A stretch of 64,000 nucleotides of DNA, taken from assembly GCA_036346355.1 (NCBI GenBank), contig CM070581.1, positions 45,961,849-46,025,848 on the forward strand. The letters are read 5' to 3'. This DNA comes from Rhipidocladum racemiflorum. Its lineage: Eukaryota; Streptophyta; Magnoliopsida; Poales; Poaceae. Below the pieces are notes generated by a model. It did no database searches, had not been told where the DNA came from, and saw nothing but the letters and a program-made list of their open reading frames with translations. Of this stretch, positions 1-11,590 are shown piece after piece (the stretch's first letter is position 1; the number at the start of each line of letters is the position of its first letter). The position numbers and the translations under genes are program-made.

Positions 1-48
1 GGCGTCGACGCCAAGATACCGTGGTGGCCGACGCGTGCGGGCCCGCCA

Positions 49-67
49 TGACGTCAGCATGACGTCA
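49..67. promoter_or_regulatory. Paired TGACGTCA boxes (bZIP-type sites) in LTR
   Basis: Two perfect 8-bp palindromes TGACGTCA lie at 49-56 and 60-67, with starts 11 bp apart. TGACG pairs about 12 bp apart form the as-1 type element bound by plant TGA-class bZIP factors. The match here is to the core only and activity is an inference. Confidence 0.4.
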
Positions 68-248
68 TGGTGCGGTTTGGTCACGTCGCTGACACGCGGG
101 CCCGGCGTGTCAGCGTCACACGCACGGGTGCGCTGACCGCGGCGGTCAGGCTTCCCAACACGTGGCACAATCTCGGCCGTTGATTTGAAAATCAACGGCC
201 CAGATTAGATCTGGACTCACGCATTTGGGTTAACGCGTTTGATCTGGA

Positions 249-995
249 CCGTTGGATTTAGATCCAATGGTTGAGATTGGATCTGGGATTTGGAACGAGA
301 TCTCACCGGCGGGTGACGTGGCAAGATCTGGGGCGTCGGATGTTGATCGGACGGCTGGCGGTGCTCGCGGGGACGGTGATGGCGTCTTGTGGCGCGCGTG
401 GACCGTCTTGGGGACGACGACCTAGGGCACGGCGTTGCGGGGCTCCTTCGGCGAGGTGAGTTGGACGCCCGGACGCATCGTGGCCTCCCGGTTCCGGATC
501 TGGGCACAACGGCGACGGAGGACGACGGAGATGGCCGCAATCGGCAAAGAACCACGGCGGAGGGAAGAGGCAACTCCGGCGAGCGATTGCGGCTCAACGG
601 CGGCGGCTCAGGCGACGTTGTCTAGGGCTACGGGTGCGCAATGAAGTGGCGGTCACGATGGCGGCGACGGCGCAATAAATAGAGTCCTCGGCGTCCGTGA
701 AACGCACGGAAACCAAGACCTGCTCCGATGCGGCGGCGGAGTCCGGCGGCGACTCGGATTGGATGACGTGGCACGCGCACAGCCGTTGGATCGAGATCCA
801 ACGGTGCGTGAGTTTGGGTTCGGGTCGGACTCGGGTGAGCCGGGCCGCCTCGGCCGGGCTCTCGTCCGTGGACGTGGCTCAATCGTGGCCGTTGGATCTT
901 GATCCAACGGTCACACGCGTAGGTTTCGGCCGAGTGGGTTCGGCTCAACCACGGGCTCGGGTTGGGTTCGGGTCAGACTCGAACTCGAGTCTGAC
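249..995. repeat. Dispersed near-palindromes in the E0 LTR
   Basis: Three copies of a 22-bp near-palindrome with core GTTGGATCnnGATCCAAC occur at 249-270 (degenerate), 783-804 and 889-910. A separate 24-bp near-palindrome with arms GTCAGACTCG and CGAGTCTGAC lies at 972-995. They are too dispersed to be a tandem array and are not explained by coding potential. Confidence 0.7.
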
Positions 996-1322
996 TTGGG
1001 CTCGGTCGGATGAACAGTGCAAACCCGGTTTGGATTTTCCAGCGATTTAATATTTAAAATAGTTCCCAGTAATTCATTTAATTCATTAAAATAGCAAAAT
1101 ACTCAGAAAAATTCCAGAAAAATTCTGGAAAATATTTTAGGGTATTTGGGACTCAAATAAAATATTTCCAACAAAATTTTATTTGCAAAGTTTAATTCTT
1201 TAATTATTTCAATATGGAATAAATTCAAATAAATTCCAAATAAATTCCAGAAAATTCCAAAAATTCACCAACGTGCAAAATCACACATGAAATTTAAGAA
1301 AGCAAAATTTTGGGGTGTTACA

Positions 1323-1684
1323 ATGAACATCACACTCCTAGGAAATTTTGGGCTGAAGCGATTTCAACTGCATGTTATGTTTCAAATCGTGTGTTTTTGA
1401 GATCAAAGTTGGGTAAAACTCCAAATGAACTTTAGCTTGGACATAGTCTACTATTTCTCACTTTAGAGTTTTTGGATGCAAATGCTTTGTCTTGAAATTT
1501 GGAAATCTTGACAAGTTTGAAGCTAGATCACTTGATGGCATTTTTCTTGGATATCCTGCTCATACTTGTGGCTATCGAGTGCTTGTTTTGGAGACTAACA
1601 AAATTGTAGAAACCTGTGAAGTTACTTTTCATGAGGCTAGTCTAGGCACTAGTCTAAGTGATGCAGGTACAGATGCATATGTTC
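1323..1684 (+). pseudogene. Copia integrase C-terminal fragment of E1
   Basis: Translation from AAT at 1323 gives the copia integrase motif NEHHTPRKFWAEAI, followed by YVSNRVFLRSKLGKTP. After an in-frame TAG where the family has Trp (about 1433) and a frameshift, the frame resumes with FGNLDKFEARSLDGIFLGY and continues to FHEA near 1650. This is the part after the catalytic core, with the usual SLDGIFLGY block. The N-terminal zinc site and DDE residues lie outside the window. The fragment ends exactly where element O begins; the next codons of E1 are found again at 29647. Confidence 0.85.
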
Positions 1685-1966
1685 TGATGAGGACGTCTCC
1701 ACAATGGATACAACCAGCTATAACTCCACACACCAGGAACCACCACTTCAAGGACCACTCACTCGAGCCCGTGCACGTCAATTAAATTATCAGGTGAAGG
1801 CATTCCTAAGTATTCCAATTAATGATACAATGAATGGGATGCTACTTAATTTTTGTGATGATGTGATTCTTCTTAGGAACCATGGGGAAAGCCTACAACG
1901 CACAAGGGAGGTCGCGTCCGAAGGGAAGAGCAAATTGGAATCAGATTTAGCTTCCCATAGATGGTC
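1685..1966 (+). repeat. Truncated 5' LTR of element O
   Basis: It is about 95 percent identical by eye to the first 280 bp of the 3' LTR at 28713, including the end of the polyprotein reading frame that extends into the LTR. It stops at ATGGTC (1961-1966), where the LARD starts. The 3' LTR continues ATGGTCAAATTC at the same point. Confidence 0.85.
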
Positions 1967-4150
1967 TGTGACACCCCAGAATGTGACAGTATAGAATTCG
2001 GCATTTCGGTATGACTTTATAACGTGTTTTTGGACCGTTTCCTGGTGTTTGGGCCTTTCCGGGGGACTTTGGGCCTTGGGGGTTGAGTTGGGCCTCCGGT
2101 GGAAGGGTTCGGGCCCAAGGGGGGGGACTTTTGGGCAGACAAACCTAGCCCCCACCCCTTGGTGCGCCCCCCACTCCCCTCTCCCTCAACCCTAGCCGCC
2201 ACCCACCCCTCTCCCCCCATACGCCTCCCCCATTGCCTCCCCTAGCCGCCACCTTGCTCCACCACCTCCCCACCTCCCCTAGGCGGCCCTAGAGCCTCTC
2301 CCTTCGTGCGATCTCGCTGTTTGGGAACTCTCCGTACAAGAGGATCCAGCGTTTCGGGCGATTCCGACGTTCCCAGCGATTGGAGGAGAGAACAGGTCGC
2401 GAGGAAGAAGCGTTCGTCGACCGGGTGATCCGTCAAGAAGAGGTACGGATTTGGGGTCCTGTTTGGGGTGGTCTAGGTGCTGTTAGATGGGTAATTTCAT
2501 GGTTAAATTTGGTGTTTAGGTGCTGTTCCTAGATGAGATTAGGGAGATTGCATTTACTGTCCCACATTCTGCTTCGGGCAGATTGGGCACACGACCTAGG
2601 GTTTGAGTTTTCGCAATTTTAGATTCGGATTTTGGTCGTCCGCATGTTGCGAAAGTTGTAGATAACTTCAATACCTTTAATTGGACACAAAGAACGTCCA
2701 ATTATGCCCAGCCGTTTGATAGTTATGATCGTTTTACTGAGCGTGTTCAAATCTGTGACGTAATTGGGACATAACATAATGTTTTGTAGATTAGACAATT
2801 TTAGAAACCGAATCAGTCTTTTCCCAATACTTACAAAAAGCTAGGAAATTTCCTAAGCTTTGCGATGATGTACTCGTTTACTTTATTTGGAGTCTTAGAA
2901 CTCAAGTTATGCTAGTTTGAAGCCTGCTATCCCGGGGGACAGATTCTCTTTTTTTCGGCTTTGGGAGTAGTTTGCAAAGTCGGGGTAGATGAGCGATGGT
3001 GTACTGTTTTGTGGGCACGTTTTGAGTGTGTCGTATCTATGTGCAGGTGGTGTGACCCCGGGAGTGCCCTCATCCTCTCGCCAATCCGCTCGCATGATTA
3101 AGGCAAGTGTATTGGAATGGGTAGTGTGTTGTATGTTGCTTGTCTTGATTAGATGCAAATTGTTTTCATGATACGCTATCTTGCCATGACTAGTGTTTGC
3201 CCATGATATGATGAAAATGGTATGTTATGATGCTGTGCAATGATTAATTGTTTATGTTTATGGCATATGTTGCATACATGGCATGAAAACTGGCCCGGTC
3301 GGTGAGAACGTCATAACTAGTCTGGTAAGGTCGGTGAGAAAGTTATGACTAATCCGGAGCGCCATTGTGTAAGACCTACCTCGTGATTCCATCCACGTGG
3401 TGAGTGGAAGCGAGGAGTAGGCACCCTCCATCTACGGGATGGAAGGGGAAAGAGGGTGCACGCCGATTGGTGTGCACTCGGCAATACCGGTATGTGCTTC
3501 GAGGAGACATGTGCATTGCATTGCATACATGATGATGATGATGAAATGAGTACAAAGAGGATGGAGACATGAATATGATGTTGTATGTGAAATTATGACT
3601 TGATCATGATGTTAAGTATGGTATGTAGTGATGTTGGCATTGAACTATCCTTTTCAGTCCATTGCAATATACTTGCTGAGTGATGAACTCACGCTTGTGT
3701 TTTTGTTGTATTTAGGTACCTTGACACCGGCATGCGGGAAAGGGGCTTAGAGGCACTTCATCACACAATTTTCACACAATTAGACAATGCTTACCTTTTG
3801 GAGTTGTGATCATGGTTTAGCGTGATGAAACTAGGATTATGATTTTTTTTTTCGTGTGCTTGATTACATCCTTTACTTTGTATTAGTTTATGAAGTGGTT
3901 AAATTCATTATGCTAGACTTAAATTGCCGCTATATTACCCATTATTGTTGCTTTGGATGTTTTCCATTATGATATATCATGTGTTACTGTGTTGTTGCTC
4001 CGAACTATGGAAAAACAAAGGAGATGCTGCTAAAATTTTTGGTTTTAGCATTTGCGTCTTTGCTGTAATTTCTTTTAATTTGTGGTATTTAGATATTGTT
4101 TAGTCTATGTTTGGTAACATTCAGGGCATACTAGATGCTGGGGTGTTACA
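1967..4150 (+). repeat. 5' LTR of the LARD
   Basis: 2184 bp, TG...CA ends. It has a C-rich leader-like stretch (about 2150-2290, with repeated CCCTAGCCGCC), and then an intron-like interval from AGGTACGG near 2440 to a TGTGCAG near 3048. Two copies of a GTCGGTGAGAA unit follow (about 3298-3360). It is longer than the second LTR, mainly through extra sequence around 3200-3290. Confidence 0.85.
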
Positions 4151-4152
4151 GT

Positions 4153-4163
4153 TGGTATCAGAG
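4153..4163 (+). other. Primer binding site of the LARD
   Basis: TGGTATCAGAG lies two bases after the 5' LTR end. It is complementary to the 3' end of initiator methionine tRNA, the usual primer of plant LTR elements. Confidence 0.85.
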
Positions 4164-7100
4164 TGGGCTTTAGGTCCGTGGAATGTAAATGTAGCAAATT
4201 ACTCTAGAGTAATCTAAAATATTGACTTGGAAAAGTAGAAACATGGCATAGGTTTACTTGTTAAAATTTGACCTTAGGGCAATAACCTTAAAATCTGAAA
4301 TAGTTTGGTTAACTAATTTAAAACTTGACACACTCTGATGCACAGTAGGAAGGGTATGGGTATCGATGCTATCCGCTTAAATATTGTATTTAAGCTTTGA
4401 TGTTAAATGCTGCATTTTGATGATGTATAATGCTATCTTTATGATAGATTTGATTGAGTTGCTATATTTGTGATGAAGTGGGGTTGTGGTGCCGAAGGGT
4501 TTCGGTCACCTCTTTTTGTTCATAGTAAGGGTGTGGTTTGACGGTGTGGTCGGTTAACGCCATCACCGAAGAATTATTAACCCCTGTAGGAGAAGAGTGC
4601 TTATCCTTTCTGTCGTAGACCGGGTAGTTGGTTGAGTTGATTAGAAAAGCTGATGATGGATCCTTTTGGATTTCTTTTACCGTTCTGACGATCGGTGAGG
4701 TTGTTTTTCTTGGTTTTAGTTGATTGAAATCAAAAGAAAAGTGTGTGGGTATTGGATTCTCGCGGATTGTTTCGTAGGCAGTTTGTGGTTTTGTTTTCCT
4801 TGGTTGAAGACGAAGAAGAATAGTTGTGTGTTGCACGTCTTTTGGCCGCAATTTTTTTGTTTTGACACCCGGTTTTGTTGGTAATGATGGATTGTCTTGG
4901 GGAGGAAACATGTGTGGTTGTTTTTCTCCCTATCTAAGAATGTGTTGATGTTTCTCCTTGTGCAGACCTTAAGTTGGGTGGCGTTAAGTTTGAATCTTTA
5001 TCGGAAAAGATTTGGTGGAACATTTGGTTTTTTTTCCTGGTGCCTCCATCTTCCTTCTTGGAAGTGTATTTTTGAGGTTTCTTGAAGAGTTTTGGGCTAT
5101 CAAAGTTGGAAATTTGAGAGTTGAGCTCTCCCGCATTTCTGTTGGAGTGTTGTTTTTCTTCCTTGCCTGGAAAGGAGAAATTGTTTATCGGTGTTCGTTT
5201 CTTGTTCTTGAGCTGTGGTTATCTTTAAAGCTGAATTGCATCCTGTTCGTCAAGAGTAGGTGACCTATGAATGTGTTTAGAATTTTTGTTCGTGCTATGT
5301 AGTATGTAACGTTGTGGTTTATGGAATGACGTATTGCTAAGTTAATTTGTGAGTTGAATCAATTCAATCTGACTGTTATCTTTAGCTTGAGAATAATTAG
5401 GCTACTAGTGTTGTAGAGTACTCTATAGCGAGAATGATTAAATGTGTTAATGTACATGCTTAGAATCTGTTGCTTTGCTTTAAAAGTGCTTATGACCCCC
5501 GATAATGTTTAAAGTTTTAAATCCTGATGCATAGTTAGAACATTAAGATGATGTAAACTACTGATATTGTTAAAGGAACCTTGCTGGTTGTTTAAAGATG
5601 TTCTAATTTAACGTGTTAATAGAGAAATTTAATCGGGTTGGCTAGCAACTTTAACTTGGAAGTTGATTAGAGTTGCTATTTATATCGTTGCAAACTATTA
5701 GTATATTTGGAAGTATACAGTGTGTTCCTATAATGCTAGTATTGATGTCAATTGGGCAGGCATAAGTTTTGCGGTTGCCTTAAGAGCTTTGTGCTGGTTT
5801 AACTTATTCAATTTATTTTAAATAGTTGGAGTATGTTGAGTAGTGGCAACTTGTTATAACCTATGTATGGGATAGCTTAAAGCAATGTTGTTGTTTTATG
5901 ATTATGCCGTTTATCGATAATGATGACTTGGAAGTGGTGTTAATTGTTTAGATTAATCGTTGAAGAACCATCATTAAAATGAAGGACATTGTAACATGTT
6001 GTGATGGAGTGAACCTTGGATAATTGATATGATGTAGGACTCTATCCTTATTGAGTGTATACTTCAGACACCTACTTATGAATTTTGTTTTATGAAGATA
6101 ACATTTATGTGTTGTAGTCATTTGTTAATTGAAAAAAAAAGTTTCGATTGTTGAGATGTTGACGTATAGGTGGTATAAAATGGATAGGTTAATCATGCCA
6201 AGGTATTTGTTGAAGTACTTGTTTCAAATCTAGAATATGATGTTATATGATATGTTGGTCTATGGGGATCAAGTTGACGTAGTCTTGGATGGATGTCTCA
6301 TGATAAGCATCATACATCTTATTTATAAGTTTGGGAAAGGTAATTACAGAAAGAATTTGTTATGTGGTTTTTGTTAAGTCCTGTTGGGCCTTCTCGACGC
6401 GTAAACAGTGAAGATTGAAAATCTTTAATAGAAAGCATAGTGGAACACTAGAGGTGGTTGTATCTATGTTGAGCTTGTGTTTAAAACCTTTGGACTGGTT
6501 TAGTTGTTGGCTATTTGGGTTGAATGCTCTCGGTTGAGGTGTTCCTTATGTTGAGTTTTAGGGTTTCCCCAAAACTCGTAGTGATTGGTGTCGATCTTTG
6601 GTTTTGGCCCATTTGTTTAATTTGTGCTATGAGTATGGATTTACACCCCAAAAGTTTTTGAGTGGATCGTGCTCCTTCGCGTTCACACTGAATTATCCTT
6701 GGAATGAATTTTAAAGGGAGTAGATGGACATAGTGGGATGGGTTGGAAATCTTTGAGATTTAATTTGTAACTATATTTGGCTAGAGTTGGAGTTATGTAG
6801 AAAAGGTGTGAGGTGTTTGCGTGTGCTTCAAAAGGGTGGATTTTATGAATGTTTCATAAGTGGTTCTGATAGTGAAGTGTTGTCGTTTGGGAATGAGTTT
6901 CCCTTTTTCTTTGAGAAAATTGTGACAATTGTGGGTGCAGATGTTTGACTTTGGAGTCAATATTCTTTTCCAAAATGTTGATTTTTGGTTAAAAAGCGAT
7001 GTTTTCCAAGTTTAGCTCGCAACTGTTGTCGGGTTGTGATGCGTTGTGGTGTTTGTTGTTAACTATGCTGTCATCCTAATCTATATGAGTTAGTGCAACC

Positions 7101-8485
7101 ATCGATGTTAATTGTGTTTCAATCATGTGATACCGAGGAAGAAGTCGTTTGGTGAATGACTATTCGGTACTGTTGTTACATGATGAATGAATGGTGAAAA
7201 GGAAACATGATATCATATATGTATAATTAATCATAAAAGAGTCGATGAGCCAGGTCGGTGAGAAAGTCATAAATGGATATATGACTAGTCCGGAGTGCTC
7301 CTGAAAAGTTTGCATTCATGTCATGAATCGAGATGTCCATTCCTTTCTAGTTTGAAAAGAAATAATGAATAAATTATGGCATTTTGGCTGTGGTGTAAGA
7401 GATTTGTGTTTTCTTTGCAATTTGGCTTTGGAAAATAAAATGTGGGCTCTTTGGATGTTGTCCAATTCTTTCCAAAGTAAATGTTAGTGCATTGAATTCA
7501 AATTGATGCATGGGGATCAATTGGGTTCATGGTTTATGGTTGAGCTTGCTCAATGATTGTACTCTTTGTCTTGGTCCTTTGAGTGGAAAAATGTGAGGGC
7601 GAAACCTTTTTAGTAAGAGAAATCTGGTGTGGCTAGTAGTTGATCGTAAATAGTTTAAAAGTGAAGAGTAAAGAATCCAAACATTCTTGGAGAATTGTGT
7701 CGTTGATGTTTTCCTTGGTAGGGTTGATTAAATTATTAGCGGACCACTTGGTGGTTGCTAGTAATTGCTTTTCCTTTTTGAAGTGTATTGGATCTTTTTG
7801 TCGTCGATCTTTGAGCGAGTTGTGTCAACCGAAGTGGATTGCTCGGTTGTATTGTTTTTGCGGGTTTTAAGGACCCTGGTTATAAAGTAGGCTTTTCCTT
7901 CGATGGTAACGGTGGGTGTTGGCCTTGTTGTAAAAGATCAATCTTTTGCAAGGTTTTAACCCCGTTTGTTCAAGCAGTTGGTAGTCTTGGAGTGATGTGT
8001 CCCGCTTGGTTCGCATCGTCTTGATTATGACGAACCACAGTAGAGAGGTTGAGGTGTGAAAGTATTTTTTTTGCACGTGAGAGCTGGAGGGGGATCTAGA
8101 GTTGGAGTTAGAGGTTGGTACCGTGTTCTTCTGGAGAGTAGCGTTGGTTAAAGGGATCGGGCATTCTAGTGCCAAGGAATGTATGAAATGAGGAGTATGA
8201 GATCGTTTTCTTTTGTGGTCTGTTTGAGGATTTATCCTACCGCTTGGGTCGTGCTGAGGCCGTATGTGAGTGCTTCGTGTTTCAATGATGAGTAAGATTC
8301 TAAAAAGTTTTGATTGTGAGTTGTCGTTAGAGCCGTCAATCTTCGAGCATTAGCTCCTTGCTTTTGAGTCTGGGCTAGTGCAAATTGTAGGGGTTTCTGA
8401 GTGGGTTCTGAGAAGTGAACCTTAGCTCCCTTCGATTTGGTTGGTTGCGAAGTGTTGTGTCTCATATTCGGGGTCGAATCCTGTT

Positions 8486-8498
8486 AAGGGGGAGAGAA
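8486..8498 (+). other. Polypurine tract of the LARD
   Basis: The run AAGGGGGAGAGAA lies immediately before the 3' LTR start TGTGACACC at 8499, as expected for the plus-strand primer of reverse transcription. Confidence 0.85.
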
Positions 8499-10593
8499 TG
8501 TGACACCCCAGAATGTGACAGTATAGAATTCGGCATTTTGGTACGACTTTATAGCGTGTTTTGGGGCCGTTTTCGGGTGTTTGGGCCTTTCCGGGGGACT
8601 TTGGGCCTTGGGGGTTGAGTTGGGCCTCCGGTGGAAGGGTTCAGGCCCAAGGGGGGGACTTTTGGGCAGCCAAATCTAGCCCCCACCCCTTGGTGCGCCC
8701 CCCACTCCCCTCTCCCTCAACCCTAGCCGCCACCCACCCCTCTCCCCCCATACGCCTCCCCCATTACCTCCCCTAGCCTCCACCTTGGTCCTCCACCTCC
8801 CCACCTCCCCTAGGTGGCCCTAGAGCCTCTCCCTCCGTGCGATCTCGCTGTCTGGGAACTCTCCGTCCAAGAGAATCCAGCGTTCCGGGCGATTCCGACG
8901 TTCCCGGCGATTGGAGGAGAGATCGGGTCGCGAGGAAGAGGCGTTCGTCGACTGGGTGATCCGTCAAGAAGAGGTACGGATTTGGGGTCCTGTTCGGGGT
9001 GGTCTAGGTGCTGTTAGATGGGTAATTTCATGGTTGAATTTTGTGTTTAGGTGCTGTTCCTAGATGAGATTAGGGAGATTGCATTTGTTGTCCCACGTTA
9101 TGCTTCGGGCAGATTGGGCACACGACCTAGGGTTTGAGTTTTCGAAATTTTAGATTCGGATTTTGGTCGTCCGCCTGTTACGAAAGTTGTAGATAACTTT
9201 AGTACCTATAATTGGACACCAAGAACATCCAATTCTGCCCAGCCGTTTGAAAGTTATGATCGTTTTACCGAGCGTGTTCAAATTTATGACGTAATTGGGA
9301 CAACGTAATTTTTTGTAGATTAGACAATTTTAGAAGCCGAATCAGCTTTTCCCAATACTTACAAAAAGCTAGGAAATTTCCTAAGCTTCACGATGATGTA
9401 CTCTCTTACTTGATTTGGAGTCCTAGAACTCAAGTTATGCTAGTTTGAAGCCTGCTGTCCCAGGGACAGATTCTCTATTTTTCGGCTTTGGGAATAGTTT
9501 GCGAAGTCGGGGTAGATGAGCGATGGTTTACTTTTTTGTGGGCACATTTTGAGTGTGTGGTATCTATGTGTAGGTGGTGTGACCCCGGGAGTGCCCTCAT
9601 CCTCTCGCCAATCTGTCGCCCGCGGTTAAGGCAAGTGTATTGGAATGGGTAGTGTGTTGTATGTTGCTTGTCTTGATTAGATGCAAATTGTTTTCATGAT
9701 ATGCTATCTTGCCATGGCTAGTGTTTGCCCATGATATGATGTTGGCATGTTTGCATACATGGCATGTTACATGGCCCGGGCGGTGAGAAAGTCATAACTA
9801 GTCCGGGGAAGGTCAGTGAGAAAGTTATGACTATTCCGGAGAGCCAATGAGTAAGTCCTACATCGTGATTCCATTCACCGTGGTGAACGGAAGCGAGGAG
9901 TAGGCACCCTCCATCTTCGGGGTGGAAGGGGGGAGAGGGTGCATACCGACGGGTGTGTACTCAACCATACCGGTATGAGTTTCCATGGAGACATGAGCAT
10001 CGCATCGCATTGCATACATAATGATGATGATAATGATATGTGATCATGAATGAGATGATGGATATGATGTGAGTTGTGGTAGCCATGTAATTGTTCTTTT
10101 GCACCATTGCAATATACTTGCTGAGTGTTGAACTCACATTTGTGCTTTCTTGTTGTTTTTAGGTACCTTGAGACCGGCATGAGGGAAAAGGGAATAGTCA
10201 CACATCTACACGTAGCTTCACTTATTTGTTCCCTCAGTCATTCAATTGGGTCTTGATAATAAATTAAGTGTGATGCCTATTTGTCTTATGGTTTAGCTTT
10301 GCGATTTGAGAGTCTTTTTGTTCGGTTGGCTCATGGAGACATTGAGTGTTTGGAATTAGACTTATAAGGTTGTCATACTTTTAATTATTACTATTTTAGT
10401 TGTCTCTCATATTGCCTTATATTGATATGCTATTGTGTTTCCTTCAATTCATGTTAAAACAAAGGAGATGCTGCCGAAATTTTGGTTTTTAGCATTAGTG
10501 CCTTTGTTGTAATTTACTTGTAATTGTGGTATTTAGAGGTTGCTTAGTCTATGTTTGGTAGCATTCGGGCATATTAAATGCCGGGGTGCTACA
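8499..10593 (+). repeat. 3' LTR of the LARD
   Basis: 2095 bp, clearly homologous along its length to 1967-4150 with scattered substitutions and several indels, so the pair is not recent. It ends GGGGTGCTACA at 10593 and is followed by sequence unrelated to the rest of O's LTR. Confidence 0.85.
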
Positions 10594-11548
10594 ATACGGC
10601 TGGGCCGCGAAGGGCACGGTGCGCACCCGGGAGGGATGCATCAATTCCTTCCACAGTCAACCAATCAAATTCGGTGATCTTCAAACAATAATCTAGGCGA
10701 CAAGTCTGCTGCCCTAGAAAAACATAAATACACCTACCTTTGGGAACCAATTCATCCTTTGTGAACACTTTGATCCTATTTGAGACTAGCTTGTTGATAT
10801 TGCTTAGGGCTGCTCTACTTGATACATTGCATAATCTTCAGTTATCATATCATATTATCTTGTGACACCGAGTTAGGGATTCAAAAACTTTGTTCATACT
10901 AGTGTTGGCCAAAAGTCACCAAAAGAAAGAAAAGAGAAAGAGCCAAAAGGCCAAAAAAGGAAAAGAAAAAGAAAATTGTGGCCTGTCGCACTACATTGAG
11001 TAAAACCCTAATTTGTGTTTGTTACTTTTTATATTGTGCAATTTATTAATTAGTGAGCAATCTTGTGCCCTTTTTACATTCTCAAAGTAATAAGTTAGCG
11101 TCTCTCTATGACTTATGCAATAGAGCTTTTGTTGCATTACTTATATTTTATAGCTCATTCCTTGATTGCATAAGTGCCATTATCTTTGCGTGTGTGTTGC
11201 CTTCAAATTCACTTATATCTTTGAGATCGGCAACTAGGGCTTGTGAATTCTAGTTTGGATCATTACTTATCATTACAATAACTAGAATTATCAGATTGCA
11301 TAGGAAATAAATATTGCCTATCCAAGCTCCACATCCAACCTCGTACTTTTGTTCAGTCCCTTGGCAATCGCTTTATCCAAGCTTTGGAGAACTTTTGACC
11401 ACGCCAACGGCCGACAACACCTGCTGCATGGTAAGAACTTGTAAGAGCTTTGGTCATAGGCTTGAGTGTTGAGAGACTTGCCACCACCTCCTAGTAGTTG
11501 ATAGGAACTTTTTTATTGTGATTTTTGTTTCCTTGTCTTCTACTAACC
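10594..11548 (+). other. Untranslated leader of element I
   Basis: About 950 bp before gag without a convincing reading frame. It includes an A-rich purine stretch around 10917-10977 built on repeated AAAAG and CCAAAAG units. No primer binding site was found, and the upstream LTR is missing. Confidence 0.6.
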
Positions 11549-11590
11549 ATGTCAAGTGACGAGAGATCGCTGCACCACTCTCCATGAACA

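Larger units (their letters stand above)
1..1322 (-). mobile_element. Partial gypsy-type LTR (element E0), runs off left edge
   Basis: Read on the minus strand, this block starts TGTAACACCCC at 1322, the usual start of many grass Ty3/gypsy LTRs. It runs AT-rich to about 1040 and then GC-rich to the window edge. It ends abruptly against copia integrase codons at 1323, so it is one end of an element inserted into copia element E1. Only LTR sequence is visible; no coding domain, primer site or other end lies in the window, so the lineage is not fixed. The GC-rich half has several 20-24 bp near-palindromes and two TGACGTCA boxes, annotated separately. Confidence 0.7.
4151..8498 (+). other. Non-coding internal domain of the LARD
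   Basis: This 4.3-kb stretch has no protease, reverse transcriptase, integrase or zinc-knuckle motif in any frame. The plus strand is visibly rich in T and G and poor in C. Reading frames up to about 150 residues (for example minus 4462-4911) look like by-products of that composition. A GTCGGTGAGAA unit also found in the LTRs recurs near 7255. The region probably serves as RNA structure or packaging sequence, which is an inference. Confidence 0.7.
1967..10593 (+). mobile_element. Large non-coding LTR element (LARD type)
   Basis: Two long direct repeats (1967-4150 and 8499-10593) both begin TGTGACACCCCAGAATG and end with GGGGTG(T/C)TACA. Between them lie a primer binding site directly after the first repeat, a polypurine tract directly before the second, and 4.3 kb with no recognisable gag or pol. 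This is the layout of a LARD, which needs proteins from another element. The bases left of it are TGGTC and right of it ATACG, so there is no target duplication (see findings). Confidence 0.85.

Noticed and set aside
4462..4911. 149-residue minus-strand reading frame in the LARD interior
   Set aside because: No domain is recognised, and it follows from the T/G-rich plus strand. No supporting start context or partner gene.
10917..10977. A-rich purine stretch as a polypurine tract
   Set aside because: It is not next to any LTR start; it lies inside the leader of element I.
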